A DNA stretch of 64,000 bases from Lactiplantibacillus nangangensis (lineage in GTDB: Bacteria > Bacillota > Bacilli > Lactobacillales > Lactobacillaceae): assembly GCF_005405065.1 (NCBI RefSeq), contig NZ_BJDI01000017.1, positions 1-64,000 of the forward strand, in the 5' to 3' direction. The notes under the pieces are model-generated. The model was not told the origin of the DNA. It ran no database searches and saw only the letters and a program-made list of their open reading frames with translations. The position numbers and the translations under genes were made by a program. Position 1 is the stretch's first letter. Every line of letters begins with the position of its first letter. Positions 1 to 9,425 of this stretch are shown piece after piece.

Positions 1-66
1 GCATAATAAAATCCCCTTAAGATTGATAGATGAATTATAGTTTTTCATCTGTCAACCTTAAGGGGA
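1..66 (-). terminator. Rho-independent terminator of the oligo-1,6-glucosidase gene
   Basis: Arms at 12-34 and 44-66 form a 23-position stem with only two non-Watson-Crick positions, around a 9-nt loop. Read on the minus strand the stem is followed by TTTTATTAT, as expected for a terminator just downstream of the minus-strand gene that ends at 116. Confidence 0.85.
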
Positions 67-115
67 CTATAGCATTGATTAGATAGGGGCCTTATTTAGT
101 GCTATTCGGTTTAAA

Positions 116-1792
116 TTATAACCCATAAACCTTGGCTTCGTATGGTCGCAACTTATTCCCAGCATCATCGTCATAGTTACTGATGATTAATTCTGGTTGG
201 GCTGTTAAAACTGACGTTAAATCCCGTTCAATCGTAGTCGCCGTGAAGTTACAGATCACTAACCAGGTTTTATTTTGCCAACGACGTTCATACATAAAGA
301 CGGCCTCATCCGCTGGCAACAATAGCTTGAAGTCTCCCAGTGTAACCAATGGATAGTCGTGCCGTAGCGCAATCAATTTTTGGTAATAATACCAGACTGA
401 CTGATGATCCGCTAACGCCGCTTCAACGTTGACCGTTGGATAGTTGGCGTTCACGTTCAGCCAAGGCTGAGCATCACTAAAACCAGCATTAGCTGTCTGA
501 TTCCATTGCATCGGTGTCCGAGAATTATCTCGTGAGTTTGCTTCAATTCTCGCCATCATATCTGCTGAGGAAAGTCGGTGCTGATCAGTCACGATTTCTT
601 GATAAGCATTCAGCGTCTCAATATCACGATAGTCTGATAACTGTTTGAAATGGGCATTCGTCATCCCAATTTCTTCACCCTGATAAATATAGGGCGTTCC
701 CTGTAACAAATGTAGGCAGGTCGCTAACATTTTGGCCGAACGTTCCCGATATTGTGGGGTATCATTGCCGAAGCGTGAAACAGCTCGCGGCGTGTCGTGA
801 TTATTCCAAAACAAACTATTCCAAGCGGCGCCATGCAGCCCCGTTTGCCACTCATTGATCACTTGCTTTAACCCAACTAACGGCGTTTTCCGGGTACTCC
901 ATTTGCCAAAACCATGTTGGCTATTATCCAGTTTTAAATGCTGAAATTCAAAGACCATGTCGAGTTCTTGACTTGTGGTCCCCGCATATTTCAGCGCATC
1001 AGCTGGCGTCACGCCGTGGGTTTCGCCAACCGTCATAATGTCATATTTTGACAAGACTTTTTGATGCATTTCTTTCAAAAATTCATGCACGCGCGGCCCA
1101 TTGGTCACCCGTGAATCGCCGTAGTCGCTATTGGGCTTGGCTGGCCCATCTGGTAGTCCTGGCAACTTCGAGATCTGATTGATAACATCCATCCGAAACC
1201 CATCAATCCCCTTGTCCAGCCACCAAGTCATCATGTCATAGATACTTTGACGCAAACGCGGATTTTCCCAGTTTAAATCAGGCTGTTTTTTTGAAAAAAT
1301 GTGCAAATAGTATTCTTGGGTCTTATCATCATACTGCCAAGCCGAGCCACCAAAGGCTGAATCCCAATTATTAGGAGCCTTTTCGCCATTACCGGCCCGC
1401 CAGAAATAAAAATCACGATAAGCATTGTCGCGACTCGCCCGGCTTTGTTTAAACCATGCATGTTCATCTGAAGTATGGTTGACTACCAAATCCATAATAA
1501 TCCGCAAGTCACGGTCATGTGCCGCCGCTAACAGCCGGTCAAAGTCTGCCATCGTCCCAAACTCACTCGCAATTTTTTGATAGTCACTAATGTCGTAACC
1601 ATTGTCGTCATTCGGTGATTGATAAATTGGATTCAACCAAATGACATCGATCCCTAATTGTTTTAAATAATCCAGATGGTCGATAATCCCTTGAATATCA
1701 CCGATACCATCGTGATTCGTATCCTGAAAACTTCGCGGATAAACTTGATAGACAACGGCTTGTTGCCACCACTTGATTGTTGTTTCTGCCAC
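116..1792 (-). CDS. agl2: GH13 oligo-1,6-glucosidase (dextran glucosidase type)
   Basis: Intracellular GH13 glucosidase, 558 aa, with no signal peptide. The N-terminal region has the NHDGIGD segment. Catalytic residues are visible as nucleophile D202 (GFRMDV), acid/base E257 (VGET) and D333 (NNHD). The residue after the nucleophile is Val, which in this subfamily is associated with alpha-1,6 specificity (isomaltose, isomaltulose, panose), whereas the paralogue at 20278-21948 has Ala. The start is GTG at 1792: an upstream in-frame TTG lies inside the GGAGG ribosome site, which sits 8 nt before the GTG. It lies downstream of sacR-sacA on the same strand, separated by about 700 bp of repeats, so it may have its own promoter. 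Family assignment is secure; substrate preference is inferred. Confidence 0.93.
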   Translation of the reverse strand: MAETTIKWWQQAVVYQVYPRSFQDTNHDGIGDIQGIIDHLDYLKQLGIDVIWLNPIYQSPNDDNGYDISDYQKIASEFGTMADFDRLLAAAHDRDLRIIMDLVVNHTSDEHAWFKQSRASRDNAYRDFYFWRAGNGEKAPNNWDSAFGGSAWQYDDKTQEYYLHIFSKKQPDLNWENPRLRQSIYDMMTWWLDKGIDGFRMDVINQISKLPGLPDGPAKPNSDYGDSRVTNGPRVHEFLKEMHQKVLSKYDIMTVGETHGVTPADALKYAGTTSQELDMVFEFQHLKLDNSQHGFGKWSTRKTPLVGLKQVINEWQTGLHGAAWNSLFWNNHDTPRAVSRFGNDTPQYRERSAKMLATCLHLLQGTPYIYQGEEIGMTNAHFKQLSDYRDIETLNAYQEIVTDQHRLSSADMMARIEANSRDNSRTPMQWNQTANAGFSDAQPWLNVNANYPTVNVEAALADHQSVWYYYQKLIALRHDYPLVTLGDFKLLLPADEAVFMYERRWQNKTWLVICNFTATTIERDLTSVLTAQPELIISNYDDDAGNKLRPYEAKVYGL

Positions 1793-1841
1793 GTCAAATT
1801 CCTCCAATTTTTAATTGTTAGTTCATTGCCGCCTCCGAGCC

Positions 1842-2005
1842 TCGCTGATAACATGCGGTCGCGGGACCGGGCTAAGCCTGAGAAACGTCTTGCCCCTCGC
1901 CCGGAACAGTTGCCAAGCCCGCAATTGTCCCGGCCGGTCCGTGGCGTAAGACCGGCAAGAAGAACGCCGGCCAAACGCCACCTTCACGACCGATGCTATC
2001 AGCGA
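1842..2005 (+). repeat. Family B structured intergenic repeat, copy 1
   Basis: Outer arms TCGCTGATA (1842-1850) and TATCAGCGA (1997-2005) are perfectly complementary. Inside are CGGTCG/CGACCG (1856-1861 and 1987-1992), CCGGGC/GCCCGG (1867-1872 and 1899-1904) and GTGGCGT/ACGCCAC (1941-1947 and 1975-1981). The same architecture recurs at 47543-47710 with different outer arms. High GC relative to its surroundings. Orientation is assigned arbitrarily to match copy 2. Confidence 0.75.
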
Positions 2006-2141
2006 CGCCCTCCGGCTAGTTAACGTTAAAAAAAGCGATGTGCTTGCTTTTTAACTTGTTCACGCCACTCAAAACGCAAACAAATCCAGACATAACTAGT
2101 ATGTTTGGTGCCAGTTGGTTTAAATTACCATTCTGGTTGGT

Positions 2142-2263
2142 CCAGAATTGGCTAGAACGTGGTACCTGCGTTTGGAAACCAAGTGCGGTCTACCACAAGA
2201 CGGGGGTTATCTAAGTCTGAAAATCACCGACCAAGATAACCGACACCACTGAGCCAATTCTGG
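2142..2263 (-). repeat. Family A structured repeat, copy 1 (reverse)
   Basis: The outer 12-nt arms at 2142-2153 and 2252-2263 are perfectly complementary. An inner hairpin pairs GTTATCT (2206-2212) with AGATAAC. The conserved AGACCGC...TTGG hairpin and the GTTCYAGC motif are present when read on the minus strand. It is most like the copy at 10372-10498 but diverged in the third hairpin. Confidence 0.75.
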
Positions 2264-2330
2264 CCCGCCCAACGCTAATTAACGAAAATTAACGTTTATC
2301 TATTGTCGATCACAAATTTTAGCCGAGAGG

Positions 2331-2464
2331 TTGGTTGCTAAAATGCTCAGCCGTGTCGTTGGCCTTAGTGCGAGTGGTCTGCTCGGACTTACGCCAAGGC
2401 CAGTTTTGAAGACCGCTTTTTGGCTTCAAAATGGCCCACGGCGTTCCAGCATTTTAGTAACCAA
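2331..2464 (+). repeat. Family A structured repeat, copy 2
   Basis: Outer arms of 17 nt (2331-2347 and 2448-2464) match at 16 positions, and the exception is a G-U pair in plus-strand RNA. Hairpin P3 pairs TTTTGAAG (2404-2411) with CTTCAAAA (2424-2431) around the conserved ACCGC...TTTGG loop. The flanks (CCGAGAGG before, CCGGCAGGCGGCAATTT after) are shared with the copies near 39.3 and 39.6 kb. Confidence 0.8.
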
Positions 2465-2524
2465 CCGGCAGGCGGCAATTTCAACTAGCACCAAGCATCA
2501 CTATCACTGACAACCGGAAGCAAG

Positions 2525-3505
2525 TTAAGCTGTCGTCCCTTTAATCAATTTCACTGGTAAGGTGTATTTTGCTTCCAACTTGCAATTGGCATCCGCAATC
2601 CGTTGTAGCAATAGTGAGACTAACAATGTGCTAATATCCGCCAGCGGTTGTTCAATCGTCGTTAAATTCGGGTGATAATTGCGTATTAACGCCGTGCCGT
2701 CGTAACCAACTAAGCGTAGCTCGGTTGGAATCGTCAGCTTTAATTGTTGCGCCACATTCGCAGTCAATAACGCCGTCAAATCGTCACTACAGAAAACACC
2801 ATTGTAGTCGTGATTCTCTAAAATCGTGCGAATTTCCATAGTTTTTAATGCTGGCGATAATTCGAAAGGTAATTCGTGCACATGTGGTGTCAGACCGTGT
2901 TGCGTTAAATAGGCTTCGTAGCCTTCCCGCCGACCATTTGTAGGTGATCCCGCATGACTTTTACCCGTAAAAATGGCAATCTTATCCGCACCAGCTTGTT
3001 GTAACGTCTGAGCTGCCAGCCAACCACCATTAAAGTTGTCAGAACTGACGATTGGGACGTTATCAGACAAGTATCGATCAAACGAAATAATCGGTAACCC
3101 ATACTGCTTATACTCTTCAATGCCGAGGTTATGGGCCCCAGCGATGATGCCATCCACTTGGTTAGCCATCAACATTTGCAGGTAATCGCGCTCTTTTTGC
3201 GGATCATCCGCACTATTACACAAAATCACTTTATAATTTTTCGCAAACAAAATTTTTTCAATGCGCGACACGAGTTCAGCGAAAAAAGGATTACTAATAT
3301 CCGAAAAGATTAAGCCGACTAATTGCGTATTTTTACCTTGTAAAGAACGCGCCATATTATTTGGTTGATAATGTAACTCGCGCATCGCCGCAAAGACTTT
3401 CTGTTTCGTCCTTTCACTCAGATAGCCGTGGTCATTGATGACCCGTGAGACGGTCGTCACCGACACCCCAGCGAGTTGTGCGACATCATTTAATTTTGGC
3501 TTCAT
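2525..3505 (-). CDS. sacR: LacI-family sucrose operon repressor
   Basis: A 326-aa LacI/GalR regulator. Residues 1-60 form the LacI DNA-binding domain (LNDVAQLAGVSVTTVSRV, then hinge region), followed by a periplasmic-binding-like effector domain. It starts 21 bp after sacA on the same strand with a GGAG site upstream, so sacA-sacR form one transcript and the repressor is likely autoregulated. Its probable operators are the CG-centred sites in the sacA/PTS divergent region (5019-5187). The fructose or sucrose phosphate effector is inferred from location only. Confidence 0.9.
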   Translation of the reverse strand: MKPKLNDVAQLAGVSVTTVSRVINDHGYLSERTKQKVFAAMRELHYQPNNMARSLQGKNTQLVGLIFSDISNPFFAELVSRIEKILFAKNYKVILCNSADDPQKERDYLQMLMANQVDGIIAGAHNLGIEEYKQYGLPIISFDRYLSDNVPIVSSDNFNGGWLAAQTLQQAGADKIAIFTGKSHAGSPTNGRREGYEAYLTQHGLTPHVHELPFELSPALKTMEIRTILENHDYNGVFCSDDLTALLTANVAQQLKLTIPTELRLVGYDGTALIRNYHPNLTTIEQPLADISTLLVSLLLQRIADANCKLEAKYTLPVKLIKGTTA

Positions 3506-3526
3506 TCAAACCACTCCAATAACACC

Positions 3527-4975
3527 TTATTTAAGCCAATTCCAGACCGTTCCGGTGACTGCCGCAACGTTCCCAGCTAATTGTAGCTGAGTTGGGGCAT
3601 CGTCTAAGAAAAAGCGCCCCGTCATCGTTGTATACCCATTATTAATATAGCATTCAAACACTGAGACATCTATGATGAGTCGCAGTTTGAGTTCAGCGTG
3701 TGGTTGGACTTGTGCGCGACGGATTTGGCCGTATTTTTCACCAAATGGTCGTCCAGTATGACTACGATCAATCGTCACGGTGCCGGCTTGGGCATCCAAA
3801 TCAACTAACAAGTAATGATCAGCGTCGGCTGTCATGACCTTTAAACGGATCTGTTCATCCGCCGCTAAGGTGAATTCAGTCTCAAACGCCCCCGTTAAAT
3901 CATTAACTTTAGCTTGAACTGGCTGGGGGGTCGCCCGTAATTGTGCCGTTTCCGCCACTGGATTCTGATATAAGTGATTGTCTTTTAAAGTCAATTCCTT
4001 CACTAAACTTAAACCATGCGCCCAGTTTTCGGCGTCAGTTGGGTAAGCAATTTCTGGCAAACCAATCCAACTCACTGCTAAGGCCCGGCCATCTGGCGCA
4101 TTGAAGGCTTCGGTCGCATAAACATCAAAACCCGCATCGAGCTGAGTTGGCGCACCGGCTGGGGTGAAGTTCACTTGATCTAAGTCAAACGACTGACCAA
4201 CTAAAGAAACGTTCGGATAAATATTTTCATAAGCTAAGGTTGCTTGTGGTAAGCCTTGGGGGCAGAAAATCAAAACCGGTTGCCCGTCAATCTCAACCAC
4301 GTTAGGACATTCCACCATAAAGCCGCGTAAACTGGCTGGCAGATTAAGCTCCCCTTGGAAGTCCCACTGCTGCAAATCGGCACTGTGATACAGCAACACT
4401 GCCCCCACTTCAGTCGTCGTTTGCGCACCAATTAAGGCATAATACTGACCATCGCGCTCAAAAAGATAAGGGTCGCGAAACGAGGTCGTATAGCCCGCTG
4501 GCGCAGCGTCAATCACTGGCGGCGTGACTTTCTCAACCTGATTATCTGGACCCATCCAGGCCCCAATTTGATAGGAGTGCCGGTTCCAGTCGGCATCGCG
4601 AACGTTACCGGTATACATGATAAATAGGCGGTCACCAACTGGCAAAGCTGTCCCAGTATAGGCGCCATGTGAGTCATATTTGGAATCCGGTTGGATCGCC
4701 AAACCTTCGTCGTGCCAGTGGATCAAATCTTTAGACGTTACATGCTGCCAAGCCTTCAAACCGTGTACTGGGCCATATGGGAAAACCTGATAAAATAAGT
4801 GCCATTGATGGTTAAAATACGAAAAGCCATTTGGATCATTCAAAAGACCAGAAGTTGGTTGAAGATGATGTTGCATGCGCCATTTAGACTGTGCCACTTG
4901 GGCTTCTAAAGTTGGCAAAGTTGACTTGGGCCAAGCATTATATGGGGTATATCTCGTTTCACGATTCCAAATCAT
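3527..4975 (-). CDS. sacA: Sucrose-6-phosphate hydrolase (GH32)
   Basis: A 482-aa GH32 enzyme that would split sucrose-6-phosphate made by the adjacent PTS into glucose-6-phosphate and fructose. It has the beta-propeller motifs NDPNG (46-50, nucleophile D47), RDP (167-169) and ECP (222-224, acid/base E222), followed by a C-terminal beta-sandwich domain with the usual FECYIN strand. No signal peptide, so cytoplasmic. Length is typical of bacterial sucrose-6-phosphate hydrolases. It is the first gene of a minus-strand transcript with sacR, divergent from the EIIBCA gene. Raffinose-derived sugars could also be handled if the PTS takes them up. No fructokinase gene lies beside it. Confidence 0.95.
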   Translation of the reverse strand: MIWNRETRYTPYNAWPKSTLPTLEAQVAQSKWRMQHHLQPTSGLLNDPNGFSYFNHQWHLFYQVFPYGPVHGLKAWQHVTSKDLIHWHDEGLAIQPDSKYDSHGAYTGTALPVGDRLFIMYTGNVRDADWNRHSYQIGAWMGPDNQVEKVTPPVIDAAPAGYTTSFRDPYLFERDGQYYALIGAQTTTEVGAVLLYHSADLQQWDFQGELNLPASLRGFMVECPNVVEIDGQPVLIFCPQGLPQATLAYENIYPNVSLVGQSFDLDQVNFTPAGAPTQLDAGFDVYATEAFNAPDGRALAVSWIGLPEIAYPTDAENWAHGLSLVKELTLKDNHLYQNPVAETAQLRATPQPVQAKVNDLTGAFETEFTLAADEQIRLKVMTADADHYLLVDLDAQAGTVTIDRSHTGRPFGEKYGQIRRAQVQPHAELKLRLIIDVSVFECYINNGYTTMTGRFFLDDAPTQLQLAGNVAAVTGTVWNWLK

Positions 4976-5014
4976 TAGTTAAAACTCCTCTGACTGTTAA
5001 TTTAAGTTGACCCC

Positions 5015-5044
5015 ATTATAAAACCGCTTACAGTTGTATGTCAA
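5015..5044 (-). promoter_or_regulatory. sacA promoter with LacI-type operators
   Basis: On the minus strand TTGACA (5039-5044), an 18-bp spacer and TATAAT (5015-5020) make a near-consensus promoter. Its spacer contains CTGTAAGCGG, and AAACGTTTGACA overlaps the -35 box; both are CG-centred half-sites of LacI-family operators, so SacR or CcpA would block it directly. Confidence 0.8.
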
Positions 5045-5085
5045 ACGTTTATCATTTTTATACTAATTTTCTGCTATTTTCTGAC

Positions 5086-5187
5086 AAAACACGCTTACCA
5101 GTATCTTTTTGGTTCAAAATATTTTTGTGGTAAACGCTTGACATAAATTCAAAACTTGTTATGATTGGTTTTGTAAAGCGCTTGCAA
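5086..5187 (+). promoter_or_regulatory. EIIBCA promoter with operator array and cre-like site
   Basis: TTGACA (5138-5143), a 16-bp spacer and TATGAT (5160-5165) form a strong promoter. GGTAAACGCTTGACA overlaps the -35 box, and a palindrome centred on AAGCGCTT (5172-5187) lies over the expected transcription start. A further ACACGCTTACC site lies at about 5087. The layout suggests SacR repression plus CcpA control. Confidence 0.8.
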
Positions 5188-5231
5188 AACGATTTTTTGA
5201 AATTAGCAAAACTCAAAAGGAGTGGTCTTAA

Positions 5232-7190
5232 ATGAACCATCAAGCAGTTGCGAACCGCGTTTTAGCCGCGATTGGTAAAAACAATATCCAAGCCGCCGCC
5301 CATTGTGCGACCCGTTTACGATTAGTCATCAAGGATGAGTCGAAAATCAATCAGCAGGCTTTAGATGACGATCCCGATGTTAAAGGGACCTTTGAAACTA
5401 ATGGTCAGTATCAAATCATTATCGGCCCTGGCGACGTTGACCACGTCTACGATGCCCTCATCGCTGAAACCGGTTTAAAAGAAGCAACCCCCGACGATAT
5501 CAAAGCCGTCGCGAGTGCTGGTCAAAAACGCAATCCATTAATGGACTTTCTTAAAGTGCTATCAGATATTTTTATTCCTATTATTCCAGCATTGGTCGCT
5601 GGTGGGCTATTAATGGCTTTGAACAACGTTTTAACCGCGGAACACTTATTCATGGCAAAATCAGTCGTTGAAGTTTATCCCGGTGTCAAAGGGATCGCTG
5701 AAATGATCAACGCCATGGCGAGCGCGCCCTTCACCTTCTTACCAATTCTGTTAGGCTTCTCAGCCACAAAACGTTTCGGTGGGAATCCTTATTTGGGGGC
5801 TGCCATGGGGATGATCATGGTCTTACCAGACTTGGTCAACGGTTACAGTGTCGCTGCAACCATGGCCGCTGGCAAAATGCCTTATTGGAACGTCTTTGGG
5901 TTGCATATTTCCCAAGCCGGCTACCAAGGTCAAGTGTTACCAGTCTTAGCCGTGGCCTTTATCTTAGCCACGTTGGAAAAATTCTTCCACAAACACATCA
6001 AAGGGGCTTTCGACTTTACGTTTACCCCCATGTTCTCAATCGTCATTACCGGTTTCTTAACTTTCACGATCGTTGGTCCAGTGCTACGGACAGTCAGTGA
6101 CGCCTTAACAAACGGTTTAGTCGGCCTTTACAACACAACTGGCTGGATTGGCATGGGGATCTTCGGTCTCTTATATTCCGCAATTGTCATTACTGGGCTG
6201 CATCAAACGTTCCCGGCAATTGAAACGCAATTACTTGCAAACGTTGCCACAACTGGTGGCTCATTCATCTTCCCAGTTGCTTCCATGGCTAATATTGGTC
6301 AAGGGGCCGCAACGTTAGCCATCTTCTTTGCCACTAAGAGTCAAAAACAAAAGGCTTTGACTTCATCCGCCGGCCTATCAGCGTTACTTGGGATTACTGA
6401 GCCTGCCATCTTCGGGGTCAACTTGAAAATGAAATTTCCATTCGTCTTTGGGGCGATTGCTTCTGGGATTGCCTGTGTCTTCTTAGGCTTATTCCACGTC
6501 TTAGCTGTTGCCATGGGACCCGCTTCGGTGATTGGGTTCATCTCAATTGCGTCCAAATCAATCCCAGCTTTCATGTTGAGCGCTTTGGTTTCATTCATCG
6601 TTGCCTTCGTCCCAACTTTCGTTTATGCTAAACGGACTTTAGGTGACGATCGTGATCAAGCTACAACCACCCCTACAGCAGCCACACCAGCTGTTAGCCT
6701 TGTGAGTGATGAAGTTTTAGCCGCTCCCGTGAGTGGAACTGTTGAAAGTCTTCGCGACGTCAATGATCAAGTTTTCTCCGCTGAAATTATGGGTAAAGGG
6801 GCCGCTTTCGTCCCAACCGCCGATCAAGTTTTAGCCCCAGCCGATGGGACTATCACCGTCACTTATGACAGCAAACACGCTTATGGTCTCAAAACCACTG
6901 ATGGCGCCGAAGTCCTGATTCATTTAGGCCTCGATACCGTCAACTTGAATGGTGAACACTTTACTAGCAATGTTAAAAAAGGCGATACCGTCCACCAAGG
7001 TGACTTATTAGGGACTTTCGATATTAAAGCGTTAAAAGCCGCTAACTATGATCCAACCGTGATGCTCGTCATCACCAATACCGCTGATTATGCAACTGTT
7101 GAACGACTTAAAGCACAACAAGTGACCGCTGGCGACCAAATCGTCGCTTTAACCGAACCAGCTCAAACTGGCGTAGCGGCCGTAATCTAA
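5232..7190 (+). CDS. pts1BCA: Sucrose-type PTS permease EIIBCA
   Basis: A 652-aa single-chain PTS transporter that imports and phosphorylates sucrose or a related glucoside. The order is EIIB (about 1-85, phospho-Cys C25 in HCATRLR), EIIC membrane domain (about 100-460, many hydrophobic segments) and EIIA (about 500-640, phospho-His H564 in VLIHLGLD). A GGAG site precedes the ATG. It is divergent from sacA and followed 20 bp later by an alpha-galactosidase gene. That arrangement suggests galactosylated sucrose (raffinose, melibiose-type) may also use this operon. Substrate by context and family; transport not proven. Confidence 0.93.
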   Translation: MNHQAVANRVLAAIGKNNIQAAAHCATRLRLVIKDESKINQQALDDDPDVKGTFETNGQYQIIIGPGDVDHVYDALIAETGLKEATPDDIKAVASAGQKRNPLMDFLKVLSDIFIPIIPALVAGGLLMALNNVLTAEHLFMAKSVVEVYPGVKGIAEMINAMASAPFTFLPILLGFSATKRFGGNPYLGAAMGMIMVLPDLVNGYSVAATMAAGKMPYWNVFGLHISQAGYQGQVLPVLAVAFILATLEKFFHKHIKGAFDFTFTPMFSIVITGFLTFTIVGPVLRTVSDALTNGLVGLYNTTGWIGMGIFGLLYSAIVITGLHQTFPAIETQLLANVATTGGSFIFPVASMANIGQGAATLAIFFATKSQKQKALTSSAGLSALLGITEPAIFGVNLKMKFPFVFGAIASGIACVFLGLFHVLAVAMGPASVIGFISIASKSIPAFMLSALVSFIVAFVPTFVYAKRTLGDDRDQATTTPTAATPAVSLVSDEVLAAPVSGTVESLRDVNDQVFSAEIMGKGAAFVPTADQVLAPADGTITVTYDSKHAYGLKTTDGAEVLIHLGLDTVNLNGEHFTSNVKKGDTVHQGDLLGTFDIKALKAANYDPTVMLVITNTADYATVERLKAQQVTAGDQIVALTEPAQTGVAAVI

Positions 7191-7210
7191 TACACTAAGG
7201 AAGGCTGATC

Positions 7211-9379
7211 ATGCCAGTTAAAGTTGATCCAGAAACGGGTTTGATCAACCTTTTTAATGATCAAATCAGTTATGTCATTCAAATTCTAAAGAACCGTTAT
7301 CCAGTCCATCGTTACTTTGGCGCCGTTTTGACCGATGCTACAGAACTAGCGCCACTACCGAGCGGCAATCATGCGTTTGCCGCCGATACGCAGCCAGATT
7401 TCCCTTATTCCGTCACCTCACTCCCCTTGGAATATTCAACGATTGGGAGTGGTGATTATCGGCAACCCGGCTACCTGATTGAAACGCCCGCAAACCAACT
7501 GTTGCCAATTTTGACTTACGTTGGCATGCGGGTGACCGATCAGCCCATTAACCCTGACCAGCTGCCCCCAACAGTTGCAGCTGGCACGGACGTGACGACC
7601 CTCGTGTTACACCTCGCCGACACGGTTACTGGCCTTAAACTAGCTTTAAATTACACGCTTTTCGACCATTCGCCACTGATCTTGCGAAGTACGACGTTAA
7701 CTAACACCGGTCAGCAGCCATTGACCGTTCAGACACTCAATAGTCTGCAACTAGATCTCGCCGATGATCACTATGACGCTTTAACGTTTAGTGGCACGCA
7801 TGCGCATGAAGCAAACCCCACCCTGGCACCTTTGCGTCCCGGAATCCAGTGTCAGCGGAGTCTTCGCGGCACCAGTGGTCCCCAGCAACAACCATTCATG
7901 GGGCTTGCCCGACCACATGCTACCGAATTTAGCGGTGAGGTCTTGGGGACGGCCTTAGTTTGGAGTGGTAATTTCCAGGCGGCCGTCGAAGTTGATCAGT
8001 ACGCCCACTCACGGCTCACACTCGGGCTCGAGCCAACCACGTTTCAATGGCAACTGGCTGCTGGGACTAGTTTCCAATCACCAGAGGCCGTGTTAGCTTG
8101 GTCAGATGCGGGCTTCAATGGCTTGTCCCAAGTCTTTCATGACTTTGGCAACCAGCTTCAACCGACACTTGCTACCAGTCCAATTGCCATCAACACTTGG
8201 GAAAGTAACTTTTTTGACGTGAACGCCACCAAAGTGAGCCAACTGATTCAGCAAGCCGCCGACCTTGATCTCGAAATGGTCGTGGTCGATGACGGCTGGT
8301 TCTTTAATCGAAATGGCGAAAATGGGCAATTAGGCGACTGGCAAGTGGATCCGGTCAAGTTTCCACAGGGCTTACGACCACTTGCTGATCAGGCTCACCA
8401 ACAAGGACTCAAATTTGGCTTATGGCTTGAGCCAGAGATGATCACGACCAACAGTGCCTTGTACCGTGAGCACCCGGATTGGGTCTTACATTATCAACAG
8501 CGCGCCCCAATCACTGCACGGCATCAACTGGTCTTAGATCTATTTCAAACCGCTGTCCGGCAACATCTGCTCACGACGATTACGGGGTTGATTGAGACCA
8601 ATCAACTTGACTATCTAAAGTGGGATATGAATCGCCATTTAACGCAAGTTGGCAACGATTGGCTTCCTAGCAGCCAACAAGGTGAACTGTACACACGTTA
8701 TGTGTTAGGGCTCTACACCTTGCTCAACCAACTACGCGCCCGTTTTCCAGAATTGATTATCGAAAACTGTTCGGCCGGCGGTGGTCGCCTTGATTTCGGC
8801 ATGCTCGCTTATACAAACCAAACTTGGTTGAGCGACCTCACCGACCCAGTCGACCGCGCAAAAATCGAGAATGGCTTTAGTTATCTCTTTCCGCCGTCGT
8901 GTTTCAGTACGCACGTCTCCGCGTCACCGAATGGTCAAAATGGTCGATTCACGCCGTTGCAGACGCGCCTAAACTTGGCAACAATCGGCAACCTTGGTTT
9001 TGAAATGGCCTTAGACACGTTAACCCCCGCCGAGCGTCAAGTCGTGATGACGCAGATCAAGCAAGCTAAAGTCTGGCAACCACGCTTCAATAACGCCCGG
9101 TTTTACCGGCTTACCGATTGGCGCGACCAGCCTGATTGTCAGGCCTGGCTACTGGTCACACGTGACCAACGACAAGCGCTATGCTTCTATACCACTGGCT
9201 TAAGTTCAGCGGTTAAAGTGCCAACCCAGCTGCCACTGCACTATTTGGCTGACCAACGTCACTATTTGGTTCACGGGCACTCGTTTAGCGGACAAACCTT
9301 GAACCACGTTGGCTTGACGATGCCGCCAGCAAAGCAGGATTTTGAAAGTCAGTTGCTTTGGTTACAACCAGCTGAATAA
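7211..9379 (+). CDS. Alpha-galactosidase (GH36)
   Basis: A 722-aa GH36 alpha-galactosidase of the long bacterial type (N-terminal beta-sandwich, TIM barrel, C-terminal beta domain). The nucleophile is D472 in KWDMN. The acid/base is probably D542 in the SDLTD segment after the conserved CSAGGGR motif. No signal peptide, so it acts on intracellular raffinose, melibiose or stachyose, perhaps in phosphorylated form after PTS uptake. It lies 20 bp after EIIBCA with its own AAGGAAGG site and ends in a strong terminator, so it is operonic with the PTS. Sucrose-PTS plus alpha-galactosidase resembles raffinose/sucrose clusters described in pediococci. Trimeric or tetrameric assembly is usual for the family. 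Confidence 0.94.
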   Translation: MPVKVDPETGLINLFNDQISYVIQILKNRYPVHRYFGAVLTDATELAPLPSGNHAFAADTQPDFPYSVTSLPLEYSTIGSGDYRQPGYLIETPANQLLPILTYVGMRVTDQPINPDQLPPTVAAGTDVTTLVLHLADTVTGLKLALNYTLFDHSPLILRSTTLTNTGQQPLTVQTLNSLQLDLADDHYDALTFSGTHAHEANPTLAPLRPGIQCQRSLRGTSGPQQQPFMGLARPHATEFSGEVLGTALVWSGNFQAAVEVDQYAHSRLTLGLEPTTFQWQLAAGTSFQSPEAVLAWSDAGFNGLSQVFHDFGNQLQPTLATSPIAINTWESNFFDVNATKVSQLIQQAADLDLEMVVVDDGWFFNRNGENGQLGDWQVDPVKFPQGLRPLADQAHQQGLKFGLWLEPEMITTNSALYREHPDWVLHYQQRAPITARHQLVLDLFQTAVRQHLLTTITGLIETNQLDYLKWDMNRHLTQVGNDWLPSSQQGELYTRYVLGLYTLLNQLRARFPELIIENCSAGGGRLDFGMLAYTNQTWLSDLTDPVDRAKIENGFSYLFPPSCFSTHVSASPNGQNGRFTPLQTRLNLATIGNLGFEMALDTLTPAERQVVMTQIKQAKVWQPRFNNARFYRLTDWRDQPDCQAWLLVTRDQRQALCFYTTGLSSAVKVPTQLPLHYLADQRHYLVHGHSFSGQTLNHVGLTMPPAKQDFESQLLWLQPAE

Positions 9380-9397
9380 GCATCACATTAAAACGTT

Positions 9398-9425
9398 AAA
9401 AAGCGAGCCTAGTGCTCGCTTTTTT
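9398..9425 (+). terminator. Terminator after alpha-galactosidase
   Basis: The stem AAAAAGCGAGC/GCTCGCTTTTTT with a 5-nt loop ends in a T run directly after the alpha-galactosidase gene. Confidence 0.9.

Larger units (their letters stand above)
1808..2524. other. Gene-free repeat island between glucosidase and sacR
   Basis: This 717-bp gap has no supportable gene. It holds one family B structured repeat (1842-2005), one reverse family A repeat (2142-2263) and one forward family A repeat (2331-2464), listed separately. A fragment of a family A end (TTCATTGCCGCCT) lies at about 1822-1834, next to the family B copy. Confidence 0.75.

Noticed and set aside
1676-2023. Open frame of 115 codons overlapping the glucosidase start and family B repeat
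   Set aside because: Antisense to a real gene at one end and inside a structured GC-rich repeat at the other; no ribosome site.
2142-2464. CRISPR array or tandem repeat
   Set aside because: The repeats are long, few, in opposite orientations and internally folded; no regular spacers and no cas genes.
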